Below, piece by piece: positions 32,191 through 39,844 of a stretch of 64,000 nucleotides of DNA. The stretch comes from Prevotellaceae bacterium. Lineage in GTDB: Bacteria; Bacteroidota; Bacteroidia; Bacteroidales; Bacteroidaceae. The translations under genes were made by a program, and so were the position numbers. The notes beneath the pieces are model-generated. The model ran no database searches, was not told the origin of the DNA, and saw only the letters and a list, made by a program, of their open reading frames with translations. Each line of letters starts with the position of its first letter. Position 1 is the first letter of the stretch. Location of the stretch: assembly GCA_019420585.1 (NCBI GenBank), contig JAHZGX010000020.1, positions 283,448 through 347,447 of the forward strand, in the 5' to 3' direction.

Positions 32191-34854
32191 ATGACAAACG
32201 ACATGACTATGACAGATGGCATCACCCACCATCTGAACCGTATGTACCAGGACTGGTTCTTGGATTATGCTTCCTATGTGATATTGGAGCGCGCCGTTCC
32301 CCATATTGGCGACGGGTTCAAGCCTGTGCAGAGGCGCATTATGCACAGCATGAAGCGGATGGATGACGGCCGCTACAACAAGGTGGCCAACATTGTGGGA
32401 CACACCATGCAGTTCCATCCCCATGGAGATGCCAGCATCAAGGATGCGCTGGTGCAGTTGGGACAGAAGGACTTGCTGGTGGACTGCCAGGGCAACTGGG
32501 GTAACATCATTACCGGAGACGATGCTGCTGCAGGCCGTTACATCGAGGCACGCCTGAGCAACTTTGCCTTGGATGTGGTGTTCAATCCCAAGACCACCGA
32601 ATGGAAACTTTCCTATGACGGACGCAACAAGGAACCCATAGCCCTGCCTGTGAAGTTCCCGCTCCTGCTGGCACAGGGGGCAGAAGGCATTGCCGTGGGA
32701 CTGAACTGCAAGATACTGCCTCACAACCTGGGGGAGATATGCGATGCGGCCATCGCCTACCTGCATGGGCAGGAGTTCCATCTCTATCCCGACTTCCCCA
32801 CGGGAGGCAGCATAGACGTGAGCAAGTACAATGACGGGCAGCGCGGAGGCGTGGTGCGCGTGAGGGCCAAGATTGAGAAACGTGACAGCAAGACCCTTGC
32901 CATCACCGAGATACCTTATGGCAAGACCACGGGCACGGCCAGCAAGCCCAGCACCTTTATCGACAGCATACTCAAAGCCAACGAAAAGGGGAAGATAAAG
33001 ATACGCAATGTGGAGGACCTCACGGCTCTCAAGGCTGAGATTCTCATACACCTGACACCGGGAGCCAGCAGCGACAAGACCATTGATGCACTGTATGCCT
33101 GCACGGATTGTGAGATATCCATCTCGCCCAACTGCTGTGTCATTGATGACCGCAAGCCCTGCTTCCTGACCATCAGCGATGTGCTGCGCAACAATGTGGA
33201 TACCACTCTTGAACTCCTGCGCAAGGAGCGTCTCATACGACGTGGCGAACTTTTGGAGAGTCTGCTCTTTGCCTCGCTGGAGCAGATATTCATTGAGGAA
33301 CGCATCTACAAGGACCGGCAGTTTGAGAACGCAAAGGACATGGACACGGCGGTGGAGTGGGTGGACAGCCGCCTCAAGCCCTGGTATCCCAAACTGGTGA
33401 GGGAGGTTACTCGCGATGACATCCTGCGGCTGATGGAAATCAAGATGGGGCGCATATTGAAGTTCAACAAGGACAAGGCCGAGGAGAACATTGCACGCAT
33501 GAAGGCCGAAGTGGAGCAGATTGACCGCGAACTGGCCAATATGGTGGAGGTCACATGCCAGTGGTTTGAGTTCATCAAGGGCAAATATGGCAAGGCTCAT
33601 CCACGTCTGACAGAAATCAAGAACTTCGACACCATATCGGCAGCCAAGGTGGTGGAGGCTAACGAGAAACTCTACATCAACCGTGAGGAGGGATTCATAG
33701 GCACTTCACTCAAGAAGGATGAGTTCGTGTGCAACTGCTCCGACATTGACGATGTCATCATCTTCTATCGCGACGGTACCTACAAGGTAGTGCGCATAGC
33801 CGAAAAACTCTTTGTGGGAGAGACGGAGCGCAGTAAGGCTGAGAAGAGGAAAGCCGAGATCATCCACCTGGCCGTGTTCCGCAAAGGCGACTCGCGCACC
33901 ATATACAATGCCGTGTATCGTGACGGCAAGGCGGGTACCTCATACATGAAGAGGTTCAACGTGACCAGCATCACGCGTGACCGTGAGTATGATCTGACGC
34001 AAGGCAAGCCCGGGAGCCGCGTGCTCTATTTCACCCCGAATCCCAATGGAGAGGCAGAGGTAATCAAGGTGCTGCTCAAACCCAATCCCAAACTCAAGAA
34101 GATTTTCTTCGATAAGGACTTCAGCCAACTGGCCATCAAGGGTCGTCAGAGCATGGGTAACTTGCTCACCAAACTGGACGTAAGCCGCATCACGCTCAAG
34201 AGCCACGGCGGGAGCACGCTGGGCGGACGCAAGGTGTGGTTTGACTTTGACGTGCACCGAATCAACTATGACGAGCAGGGAACCTATCTGGGTGAGTTCA
34301 ACAATGAGGACAAGATACTGGTCATACTGGATAACGCCGATTTCTATCTGACCAACTTTGATGCCAGCAACCATTATGAGGACAGCATTGCACGGATAGA
34401 GAAATATGATGCCGACAAGGTGTGGACGGCGGCTCTCTTTGATGCAGAGCAGGGTGGTTACCTTTACGTGAAGCGTTTCAAGATGGAGGCCACAGCCAGA
34501 CATCAGAATTATCTGGGTGAGAATCCCGGAAACAGGCAACTCCTGCTTACGGATACTCCTTATCCTCATCTGCTTGTCACACTGGGCGGGAGTGACAGTT
34601 TCCGCGCGCCCATCGACATGGAGGCCGAGGAGTTTGTGGGTGTGAAGAGTTTCAAGGCTCGCGGCAAGCGTGTCACCACCTTTGCCGTGGAGCAGGTGGA
34701 GGAACTGGAACCTACCCGCCAGCCCGGCTCCGAGGTGGAGGAAGTTCCGCAGGGCACGGACAGTGACCCCGTGCCGGAGGAACCCGTGGCTGACGAGAGC
34801 CAGCAGGATGCCTTGGACGAGATGACCGGTCAACTGCACATGTTCGATGAATAG
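32191..34854 (+). CDS. parC: DNA topoisomerase IV subunit A (ParC)
   Basis: Type IIA topoisomerase subunit of 887 residues that cuts and rejoins DNA, with ParE, to unlink daughter chromosomes. The N-terminus 'LNRMYQDWFLDYASYVILERAVPHIGDGFKPVQRRI' is the ParC/GyrA breakage-reunion domain, with catalytic Tyr117 next to Arg116 in 'DAAAGRYIEARL'. The C-terminal part forms the DNA-wrapping beta-pinwheel. It lacks the GyrA-box type sequence I would expect, and matches the ParC form of Bacteroidetes. An acidic tail ends the protein. No parE gene lies in this window. The 3' end overlaps the next gene by 8 bases. Confidence 0.92.
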   Translation: MTNDMTMTDGITHHLNRMYQDWFLDYASYVILERAVPHIGDGFKPVQRRIMHSMKRMDDGRYNKVANIVGHTMQFHPHGDASIKDALVQLGQKDLLVDCQGNWGNIITGDDAAAGRYIEARLSNFALDVVFNPKTTEWKLSYDGRNKEPIALPVKFPLLLAQGAEGIAVGLNCKILPHNLGEICDAAIAYLHGQEFHLYPDFPTGGSIDVSKYNDGQRGGVVRVRAKIEKRDSKTLAITEIPYGKTTGTASKPSTFIDSILKANEKGKIKIRNVEDLTALKAEILIHLTPGASSDKTIDALYACTDCEISISPNCCVIDDRKPCFLTISDVLRNNVDTTLELLRKERLIRRGELLESLLFASLEQIFIEERIYKDRQFENAKDMDTAVEWVDSRLKPWYPKLVREVTRDDILRLMEIKMGRILKFNKDKAEENIARMKAEVEQIDRELANMVEVTCQWFEFIKGKYGKAHPRLTEIKNFDTISAAKVVEANEKLYINREEGFIGTSLKKDEFVCNCSDIDDVIIFYRDGTYKVVRIAEKLFVGETERSKAEKRKAEIIHLAVFRKGDSRTIYNAVYRDGKAGTSYMKRFNVTSITRDREYDLTQGKPGSRVLYFTPNPNGEAEVIKVLLKPNPKLKKIFFDKDFSQLAIKGRQSMGNLLTKLDVSRITLKSHGGSTLGGRKVWFDFDVHRINYDEQGTYLGEFNNEDKILVILDNADFYLTNFDASNHYEDSIARIEKYDADKVWTAALFDAEQGGYLYVKRFKMEATARHQNYLGENPGNRQLLLTDTPYPHLLVTLGGSDSFRAPIDMEAEEFVGVKSFKARGKRVTTFAVEQVEELEPTRQPGSEVEEVPQGTDSDPVPEEPVADESQQDALDEMTGQLHMFDE

Positions 34855-35707
34855 GCACTCCCTTGTCTCCCTGCCCGGGCGCATGCTCATCTCCGGCATG
34901 TTGCTTTTCCTTATAGGCGAGGGTGGGAACGCTTGGGCGCAAGGTTCGGCTTCCGTGCAGGAATATGTGCCTATAGAACGTCAGGTGGAGCGTGCCGTGC
35001 TGGTGGGCATTGGACGTGCGAGTCAATTGGACACGTATCTTTCGCCCATGGAATATGGCGGCCCGCAGTTGTCTTTCCTTTCCTGCCGGCAGCGCATGAC
35101 GGGCATGGCCGGGGGGCATGTTTCTTTCCAGAGTATGTTCCAGGGCGCTTTCTCTTACACGGAAAACCCTGCCTCCACCGCAAATGAACTGGGAGGACGC
35201 ATAGGTTATGATGCCGGTTGGCATTATGTGTGGCATCTCCCGGGTCACTTGACCTTGAAGGCCGGCGGGCTGGTGGGAACTGATGTGGGTTTCCTCTACA
35301 ATACCCGCAATGGCAACAACCCTGCCCAGGCTCGTGCCAACGTGGACGTCTCACTCTCGGCAGGTGGTTCTTACGGGTTTCGCATACGCCGTCTGCCCAT
35401 GCAGGTGCTTTATCAGGCCGACCTGCCGGTGGCGGGTTGCATGTTCTCACCCCGATACGGGCAGAGTTATTATGAGATATACCAGGGAGACAGAGACCAT
35501 AACGTATGCTTCACAAGTCTGGGCAATGCCCTGAGCTTGAGCCAACTTCTCTGCCTGGATTTCTGTTTCAGCCGCACCACCCTGCGCTTGGGTTACCTGA
35601 GCGACATACGCCAAAGCCATCTGAATGGCATCAGGGCACATGACATCAGCCGTTCCTTCATGCTGGGGTATGTGCGGCATTTCCAAATGTTAAAGAGAAA
35701 GAGATGA
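34847..35707 (+). CDS. DUF3316 family outer-membrane-like protein
   Basis: Exported protein of 286 residues (signal peptide to about residue 32, ...NAWAQG). The body is a beta-rich, probably outer-membrane barrel ('AGGLVGTDVGFLYNTRNGNNPAQARANVDVS', 'FMLGYVRHFQ') matching the Bacteroidetes DUF3316 family. Function is unknown. It overlaps parC by 8 bases and the S41 gene by 4 (ATGA), so the three are translated from one message. Confidence 0.75.
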   Translation: MNRHSLVSLPGRMLISGMLLFLIGEGGNAWAQGSASVQEYVPIERQVERAVLVGIGRASQLDTYLSPMEYGGPQLSFLSCRQRMTGMAGGHVSFQSMFQGAFSYTENPASTANELGGRIGYDAGWHYVWHLPGHLTLKAGGLVGTDVGFLYNTRNGNNPAQARANVDVSLSAGGSYGFRIRRLPMQVLYQADLPVAGCMFSPRYGQSYYEIYQGDRDHNVCFTSLGNALSLSQLLCLDFCFSRTTLRLGYLSDIRQSHLNGIRAHDISRSFMLGYVRHFQMLKRKR

Positions 35708-36720
35708 TGAGATTGCGTGCTCTTGCCTGTCTCCTGTCAGCCTTCTGCCTTCTGGCCTCCTGCCAGCGAGGGATGGACGAATACGATGATTCTCCGCGGG
35801 AGAATGTGGACGCGCTGTGGAGGATCATCGATGAGCATTACTGCTTTCTTGACTACAAGGAGCAGACGCTGGGATTCCGCTGGGATTCCGTGCGGCAGGA
35901 ATACCTGGGCATGGTGCATGAGGGCATGAGCAGGGCACAACTCTTCGAGGTGCTGTGCCGCATGCTTTCCACGCTGAGGGATGGTCATGTCAACCTGTAC
36001 AGCAGCATGGACGTGGGGCGCAACTGGTCATGGCGTGAGGACTATCCTGAGAATCTGGACCGTGAATTGCGTGACAAGTACCTGGGGACGGATTACCGCA
36101 TAGCCGGTGGCCTCAAGTACCGCATCCTGGAAGATAATGTTGCCTATGTGGTGTATGAGAGTTTCTCCGATGGTGTGGGCGAAGGCAATCTGGACGACAT
36201 GCTTTATTACTTGCGCCTTTGCGGCGGACTTATCCTGGACATACGCGGCAATACGGGTGGCATGCTGACCAATGCGGAATGCCTGGCGGCGCGCTTCACC
36301 AATGAGAAGAGGCTGGTGGGTTACATGTGTCACAAGACAGGCAAGGGGCACAATGACTTCTCACAGCCCCGTGCGGAGTATATTGAGCCGGCTCTCACTC
36401 GGGTACGCTGGCAGAAGCCGGTGGCCTTGCTGGTCAACCGTTCCTGTTTCAGTGCGGCCAACACTTTTGTGCGTGACATGAAAGAGATGCCCATGGTGAC
36501 GGTGTTGGGCGACAGCACAGGCGGTGGTGGCGGCATGCCTTTCAGCAGCGAGTTGCCTGTGGGGTGGTCGGTTCGTTTCAGTGCTTGCCCATCCTATGAC
36601 GTGGAGATGAGGCAAATTGAGGGTGGAATAGCCCCTGATATTCTTTGCTCGCTTGACAGCACGCGGGCTCTGCGTGGCGAGGACAGCATGATAGAGGCCG
36701 CACGAACCCTCTTGCGCTGA
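35704..36720 (+). CDS. S41 family peptidase lipoprotein
   Basis: Lipoprotein of 338 residues (lipobox LLASC, Cys20) of the C-terminal processing/tricorn-type protease family. The catalytic serine is Ser250 in 'NRSCFSAANTF'. The conserved 'GGLILDIRGNTGGM' and 'GDSTGGGGGMPFSSELP' blocks surround it. The usual PDZ domain is not evident, which fits the short Bacteroidetes branch. It probably acts at the cell surface or periplasm on unstructured C-termini; the target is unknown. It is the last gene of the parC transcript. Confidence 0.85.
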   Translation: MMRLRALACLLSAFCLLASCQRGMDEYDDSPRENVDALWRIIDEHYCFLDYKEQTLGFRWDSVRQEYLGMVHEGMSRAQLFEVLCRMLSTLRDGHVNLYSSMDVGRNWSWREDYPENLDRELRDKYLGTDYRIAGGLKYRILEDNVAYVVYESFSDGVGEGNLDDMLYYLRLCGGLILDIRGNTGGMLTNAECLAARFTNEKRLVGYMCHKTGKGHNDFSQPRAEYIEPALTRVRWQKPVALLVNRSCFSAANTFVRDMKEMPMVTVLGDSTGGGGGMPFSSELPVGWSVRFSACPSYDVEMRQIEGGIAPDILCSLDSTRALRGEDSMIEAARTLLR

Positions 36721-37063
36721 GTCTTTGAGTCGGCAGCCTGAGGAACTCGTCCCTATTTCCTGTTCTGCCGTGGCTCGAGGCATTTTCGTTTTCAAGGATG
36801 TCAAAGTACTCTTTGCTCCAAACCTCGGCTTCCGGGTGACCGTGGTGGAAGAATCTGAAAGGTGCTTTCTTGTTGCTCCATCAATAAAGCGAAGTTGAGG
36901 ACTTTCTTTTGATTCTGCTGCAAAGGTATGGTATCGTGGAAGGCTCAATCATGAATTAAATGGAATTAAGGCAGAATAATTAACATAAGTTAATGCGTCG
37001 AGCCTTTGGAGTTGCGAATATGGGTATTTCGTGTGTGGGCACTTTAACAGATGCATTCGTTCC

Positions 37064-37090
37064 AACCCCAATCGGCCTGAACTATCAGGG
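37064..37090 (+). repeat. Degenerate hairpin repeat element (family member)
   Basis: The stretch begins AACCCCAATCGG like the other copies, but the stem is CCTGA-ACTA-TCAGG instead of GGYC-ATTA-GRCC. It lies downstream of the S41 gene in sense orientation. Confidence 0.4.
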
Positions 37091-37099
37091 CTAGGGATG

Positions 37100-37175
37100 A
37101 GACCAAGTCACTTACAACTGAAATCAAGTCACTTGTGAACGAAACCAAGTCATTTGCATGCGGCAAGTTACTTGG
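37100..37175. repeat. Second array of degenerate 21-bp repeats
   Basis: The core CAAGTCACTT occurs at 37104, 37125 and 37146 (CAAGTCATTT), 21 bases apart, and once more at 37164 (CAAGTTACTT) after 18 bases. The core AAGT-C-ACTT is itself an inverted repeat. Period and design match the array at 28422-28505, but the sequence is different. Confidence 0.75.
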
Positions 37176-37206
37176 CTTGCTTTGCTTTCCAAGGGGAATG
37201 CCTGCT

Positions 37207-37350
37207 GCGTAGGGTGTGTAGGGAAAAATACCCGTTTCTCATAAACTTTTATTGGGGGCTATTGTAAAGTGTGCTTTATTATTAAGCATACTTTTTCTGC
37301 TCTATATAAAGGTTATAGAAAGTACCCTGCGCACTCTACACACCCTACGC
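37207..37350. mobile_element. Candidate MITE-like inverted-repeat element
   Basis: GCGTAGGGTGTGTAG (37207-37221) and its exact complement CTACACACCCTACGC (37336-37350) bound a 114-base AT-rich interior without coding capacity. The trinucleotide GCT flanks both ends (37204-37206 and 37351-37353), as a target duplication would. It could instead be a large hairpin regulatory element; a single copy cannot decide. Confidence 0.45.
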
Positions 37351-37483
37351 GCTTTGTACCTTTCCGGGGACGCTTGAATTTTATATAAGGCTTCATTATT
37401 GCCGAATCCATCGACGTTTTATGAGCTCTATGCAATACGCTGCGTCCCCATAAACTCAGTCCGTATGCTGCCGAAAATGCTGC

Positions 37484-39190
37484 TTATTCCTCTTCTTCTT
37501 CCCGGGGAGACTCCTCTCCCAGTGCTTCCCTGATTTTCTTCACCCTGTTCCATACGGTCTGGTGTGCACTTTGGGTCAGGACTTCTATCTGTTGGTTGGA
37601 CATGCCTATTTTCAGGAGATAGCAGGTGCGGAGCAAGGTTTCGTTTATTCGTGGTAACCTTTCCGAGATGGTTGCCCTGAAGGTGGGGAACTGTGCATCC
37701 ACGGCACACAGCAGTTCCTGCCATTTTTCCTCGCTTATGCCTTTTCCTGTGCGTGCCGCCTTTTCTATTTCCTCGATGGCTTGGCCAAATTCTGTTCTTG
37801 CCTGAGTCAGACGAGAGAGCCTTGTCAGTTCCTCTGTCTGTGCTTTTTTCCTTGCCAGTTCTTCCTCTATCTCTCGGGATTGTCGCTTCTGTTCTTGCAG
37901 TTCCTCCTCTTTTTCCCGTATTTCCCTGTTCTTTGTCTGCAGGGTTTCCTGCAGTTCCGAGAGTTTCCTCTCTTTGTTTGCATTTGTCTTAAGCATCTTT
38001 TTCTTGTGGCGGGAGGTGAGTACGACAATGACCAAGATGATACACAGCAGGGTGACGATTGCACTTATACCCCCGAATTTTATTATTGTGTTTTCCCAAG
38101 CAAGTGTTTCCTCCCGCTCCTTGTCTTTCTGGTAGTCATACATCCCTTTGGCATTCCTTGTCCACTCCTGCTCTTCGGCTCTGTGCAGTTCTTGTATTGT
38201 CTTCATGTATAGCCATGCGTGTATTGCCGAATTCTTGTAGTCTTCTCTCCCGTTGTAGATGGCGAACAAATAGTTAAGGGGAGGTAGTTTTTTGCGAGCA
38301 CTTGGTGCCGTCTCAACGGCTTTCTTGAAATACATGATGGTGGAGTCGCCGAGTGCATCGTAGGCATAACTTATAATGCCTTTGGCATAGTAATAAGTAT
38401 GTAGGCGCTTGTGCTCTGGAATCTTTTCTATTATAGCAGTTAATGTGCCTGCTTTTTTGTTGTTTCCATGATGTGCATAAAATCCCATCATCTCGGCAAT
38501 AAGTGGCAGGTTGGCGCGATGATTTTTCTCTGAAAATAGCAGTTTGTATGCTTTGTCATAATACTCTAATTCCTTTTCATATTCTTCTGCATAGTTGTAT
38601 GAAGAGGCAACATCCATTGTGTACCAGCATCTTGATTTGCCGGTCTGTTCTGCGAGTCGCAGCCCTGCCAATGCCATGTTGATGGCTTCTTGTGTGTTAC
38701 GCTGTTTCCTGTATATCTCCGACAGCATGGAATAGCACATTTGGGCAATGATGGTGTCACATGAATGAGGAAATTCCATGTATTCCAGGGATTTTAAGGC
38801 ATACTCCACTGCCCGTGGGCTGTCGTGCAGGTCTTCGTATATGCCACCCATATAGTAATAGGCGCGCATCTTATCTTTGCCTGTTCCGTGCTGTTCCATA
38901 TAGGAGACGATTTTCCTTATGGAATCAGCCGAGGATGCCGGGATGTTTCTTTTGTAGCGGATTCGGATGTTCAGAAGGTCATATTTCATCCTTGTGTATT
39001 CTGAGGATGTGTATACAGTTCCTTCCAGCGACTTGCTTACTGCAATGGCAGAGTCCAAGTCCCGGTCACTCAACGTCCATACCTGCTCTATTTGATATAA
39101 TGTGTCCTTGTCTTTCTTGCGAAGAGGGGATGTGCATGACATGATGGTTATAAGAAGCATCAGGCAAAACGGTGCCGTGAATCTCGTCAT
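37484..39190 (-). CDS. Membrane-bound TPR protein with cytoplasmic coiled coil and HTH (regulator)
   Basis: Protein of 568 residues. A signal or lipoprotein-type N-terminus (IMSC near residue 19) leads to a periplasmic array of tetratricopeptide repeats (about 60-340, for example 'AYYYMGGIYEDLHDSPRAVEYALKSLEYM'). A single membrane helix at about 373-393 ('GISAIVTLLCIILVIVVL') follows, then a long charged coiled coil (400-470). The C-terminal helix-turn-helix-like segment is 'ETLLRTCYLLKIGMSNQQIEVLTQSAHQTVWN'. This layout is known in Bacteroidetes transmembrane regulators that signal straight from envelope to DNA. It diverges from the C10 protease cluster, with a large palindrome in between that could be its operator. 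Confidence 0.8.
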   Translation of the reverse strand: MTRFTAPFCLMLLITIMSCTSPLRKKDKDTLYQIEQVWTLSDRDLDSAIAVSKSLEGTVYTSSEYTRMKYDLLNIRIRYKRNIPASSADSIRKIVSYMEQHGTGKDKMRAYYYMGGIYEDLHDSPRAVEYALKSLEYMEFPHSCDTIIAQMCYSMLSEIYRKQRNTQEAINMALAGLRLAEQTGKSRCWYTMDVASSYNYAEEYEKELEYYDKAYKLLFSEKNHRANLPLIAEMMGFYAHHGNNKKAGTLTAIIEKIPEHKRLHTYYYAKGIISYAYDALGDSTIMYFKKAVETAPSARKKLPPLNYLFAIYNGREDYKNSAIHAWLYMKTIQELHRAEEQEWTRNAKGMYDYQKDKEREETLAWENTIIKFGGISAIVTLLCIILVIVVLTSRHKKKMLKTNANKERKLSELQETLQTKNREIREKEEELQEQKRQSREIEEELARKKAQTEELTRLSRLTQARTEFGQAIEEIEKAARTGKGISEEKWQELLCAVDAQFPTFRATISERLPRINETLLRTCYLLKIGMSNQQIEVLTQSAHQTVWNRVKKIREALGEESPREEEEE

Positions 39191-39219
39191 TTTGTATGTT
39201 GTTTTTTATTAAGTTTCGA

Positions 39220-39227
39220 CAAAGGTA
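39220..39227 (-). promoter_or_regulatory. -7 promoter element of the TPR-HTH regulator
   Basis: The minus strand reads TACCTTTG (TAnnTTTG), with a predicted leader of about 23 nt. Confidence 0.55.
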
Positions 39228-39256
39228 CATCTATTCTTTAATATATTTAATGCTTT

Positions 39257-39283
39257 CCCTTGTGTTTCACCAAGGGCTTTTTT
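39257..39283 (+). terminator. Terminator-like hairpin upstream of the C10 cluster
   Basis: CCCTTG (39257-39262) pairs with CAAGGG (39271-39276) and is followed by CTTTTTT on the plus strand. It lies between two divergent promoters, so it could insulate the plus-strand cluster from antisense read-through. Confidence 0.4.
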
Positions 39284-39299
39284 AGGAAGAAAACATCTC

Positions 39300-39343
39300 T
39301 TTCCGTCCCAAGTTGTCCAATATGGGACGACTTGGGACGGAAA
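39300..39343. promoter_or_regulatory. Near-perfect 44-bp palindrome, candidate operator
   Basis: TTTCCGTCCCAAGTTGTCC (39300-39318) and its complement (39325-39343) match at 18 of 19 positions around a 6-base centre. It stands 28 bases upstream of the -7 element of the C10 cluster and between that and the regulator gene. Dyad symmetry and place suggest a binding site for a dimeric regulator, possibly the adjacent TPR-HTH protein; a bidirectional hairpin is the alternative. Confidence 0.55.
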
Positions 39344-39370
39344 ATGTCTTAGGCCATTTGACTGATTGCA

Positions 39371-39378
39371 TAATTTTG
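39371..39378 (+). promoter_or_regulatory. -7 promoter element of the C10 protease cluster
   Basis: TAATTTTG matches TAnnTTTG, 28 bases before the ATG at 39406. Confidence 0.5.
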
Positions 39379-39405
39379 TGCTAGGAAAAATTAAAATCAA
39401 AATAG

Positions 39406-39807
39406 ATGACAAGAACATTATTTATGGTATTGCTGGCGATTGTTTATATGGTCTGCGCTAGTGAGAATGGGTTCGCAGAATCCAAGCCATTGGTTTTTCG
39501 GACTGCGGGTGACAGTATTTATAGTGATAAAGAAGGGCATCCTAAGCCTCGGATTCCATCCCATAGGCCTGTATTTCCTTATGTGGAATATGACTCTGAC
39601 AATAATTCACTCACGTTTGAGAGTACTGCCGAACAACTCATTACTTATTATATAGAGCAGCAAAACAGGGGCAGGGTGCAGGATGGCGAGTTGCAACTTT
39701 GCCCGAATGTCAAGACTGCTGTGTATCTGAGTGCGTTGTGTCCTGATGAGGAATATTACCTATATATATGGGTCAATGGCATCCTGTATGTGGGGGAAAT
39801 AAAATAA
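39406..39807 (+). CDS. DUF3244-family small secreted protein
   Basis: Exported protein of 133 residues with a signal peptide (to about 'NGFAES'). It has a small all-beta domain ending 'EEYYLYIWVNGILYVGEIK', the pattern of DUF3244 proteins of Bacteroides. These are regularly encoded next to streptopain-like C10 proteases, as here (37-base gap). A role as protease inhibitor or chaperone is possible by position; not shown. Confidence 0.72.
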   Translation: MTRTLFMVLLAIVYMVCASENGFAESKPLVFRTAGDSIYSDKEGHPKPRIPSHRPVFPYVEYDSDNNSLTFESTAEQLITYYIEQQNRGRVQDGELQLCPNVKTAVYLSALCPDEEYYLYIWVNGILYVGEIK

Positions 39808-39844
39808 AGAAAAGGAAAGATAATTTAAGCTAAGATTTGTTTCA

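Larger units (their letters stand above)
36721..37483. other. 763-base intergenic region with repeats and a MITE-like element
   Basis: The region lies between the 3' ends of the convergent S41 and TPR-HTH genes. It contains a degenerate hairpin element (37064-37090), a 21-bp repeat array (37100-37175) and a 144-base inverted-repeat element (37207-37350). No supported coding sequence was found. It is clearly AT-richer than the flanking genes. Confidence 0.6.

Noticed and set aside
32032..33600. 522-residue minus-strand frame antisense to parC
   Set aside because: It is a mirror of the strongly conserved parC coding frame, with His/Val/Leu-rich composition typical of antisense shadows.
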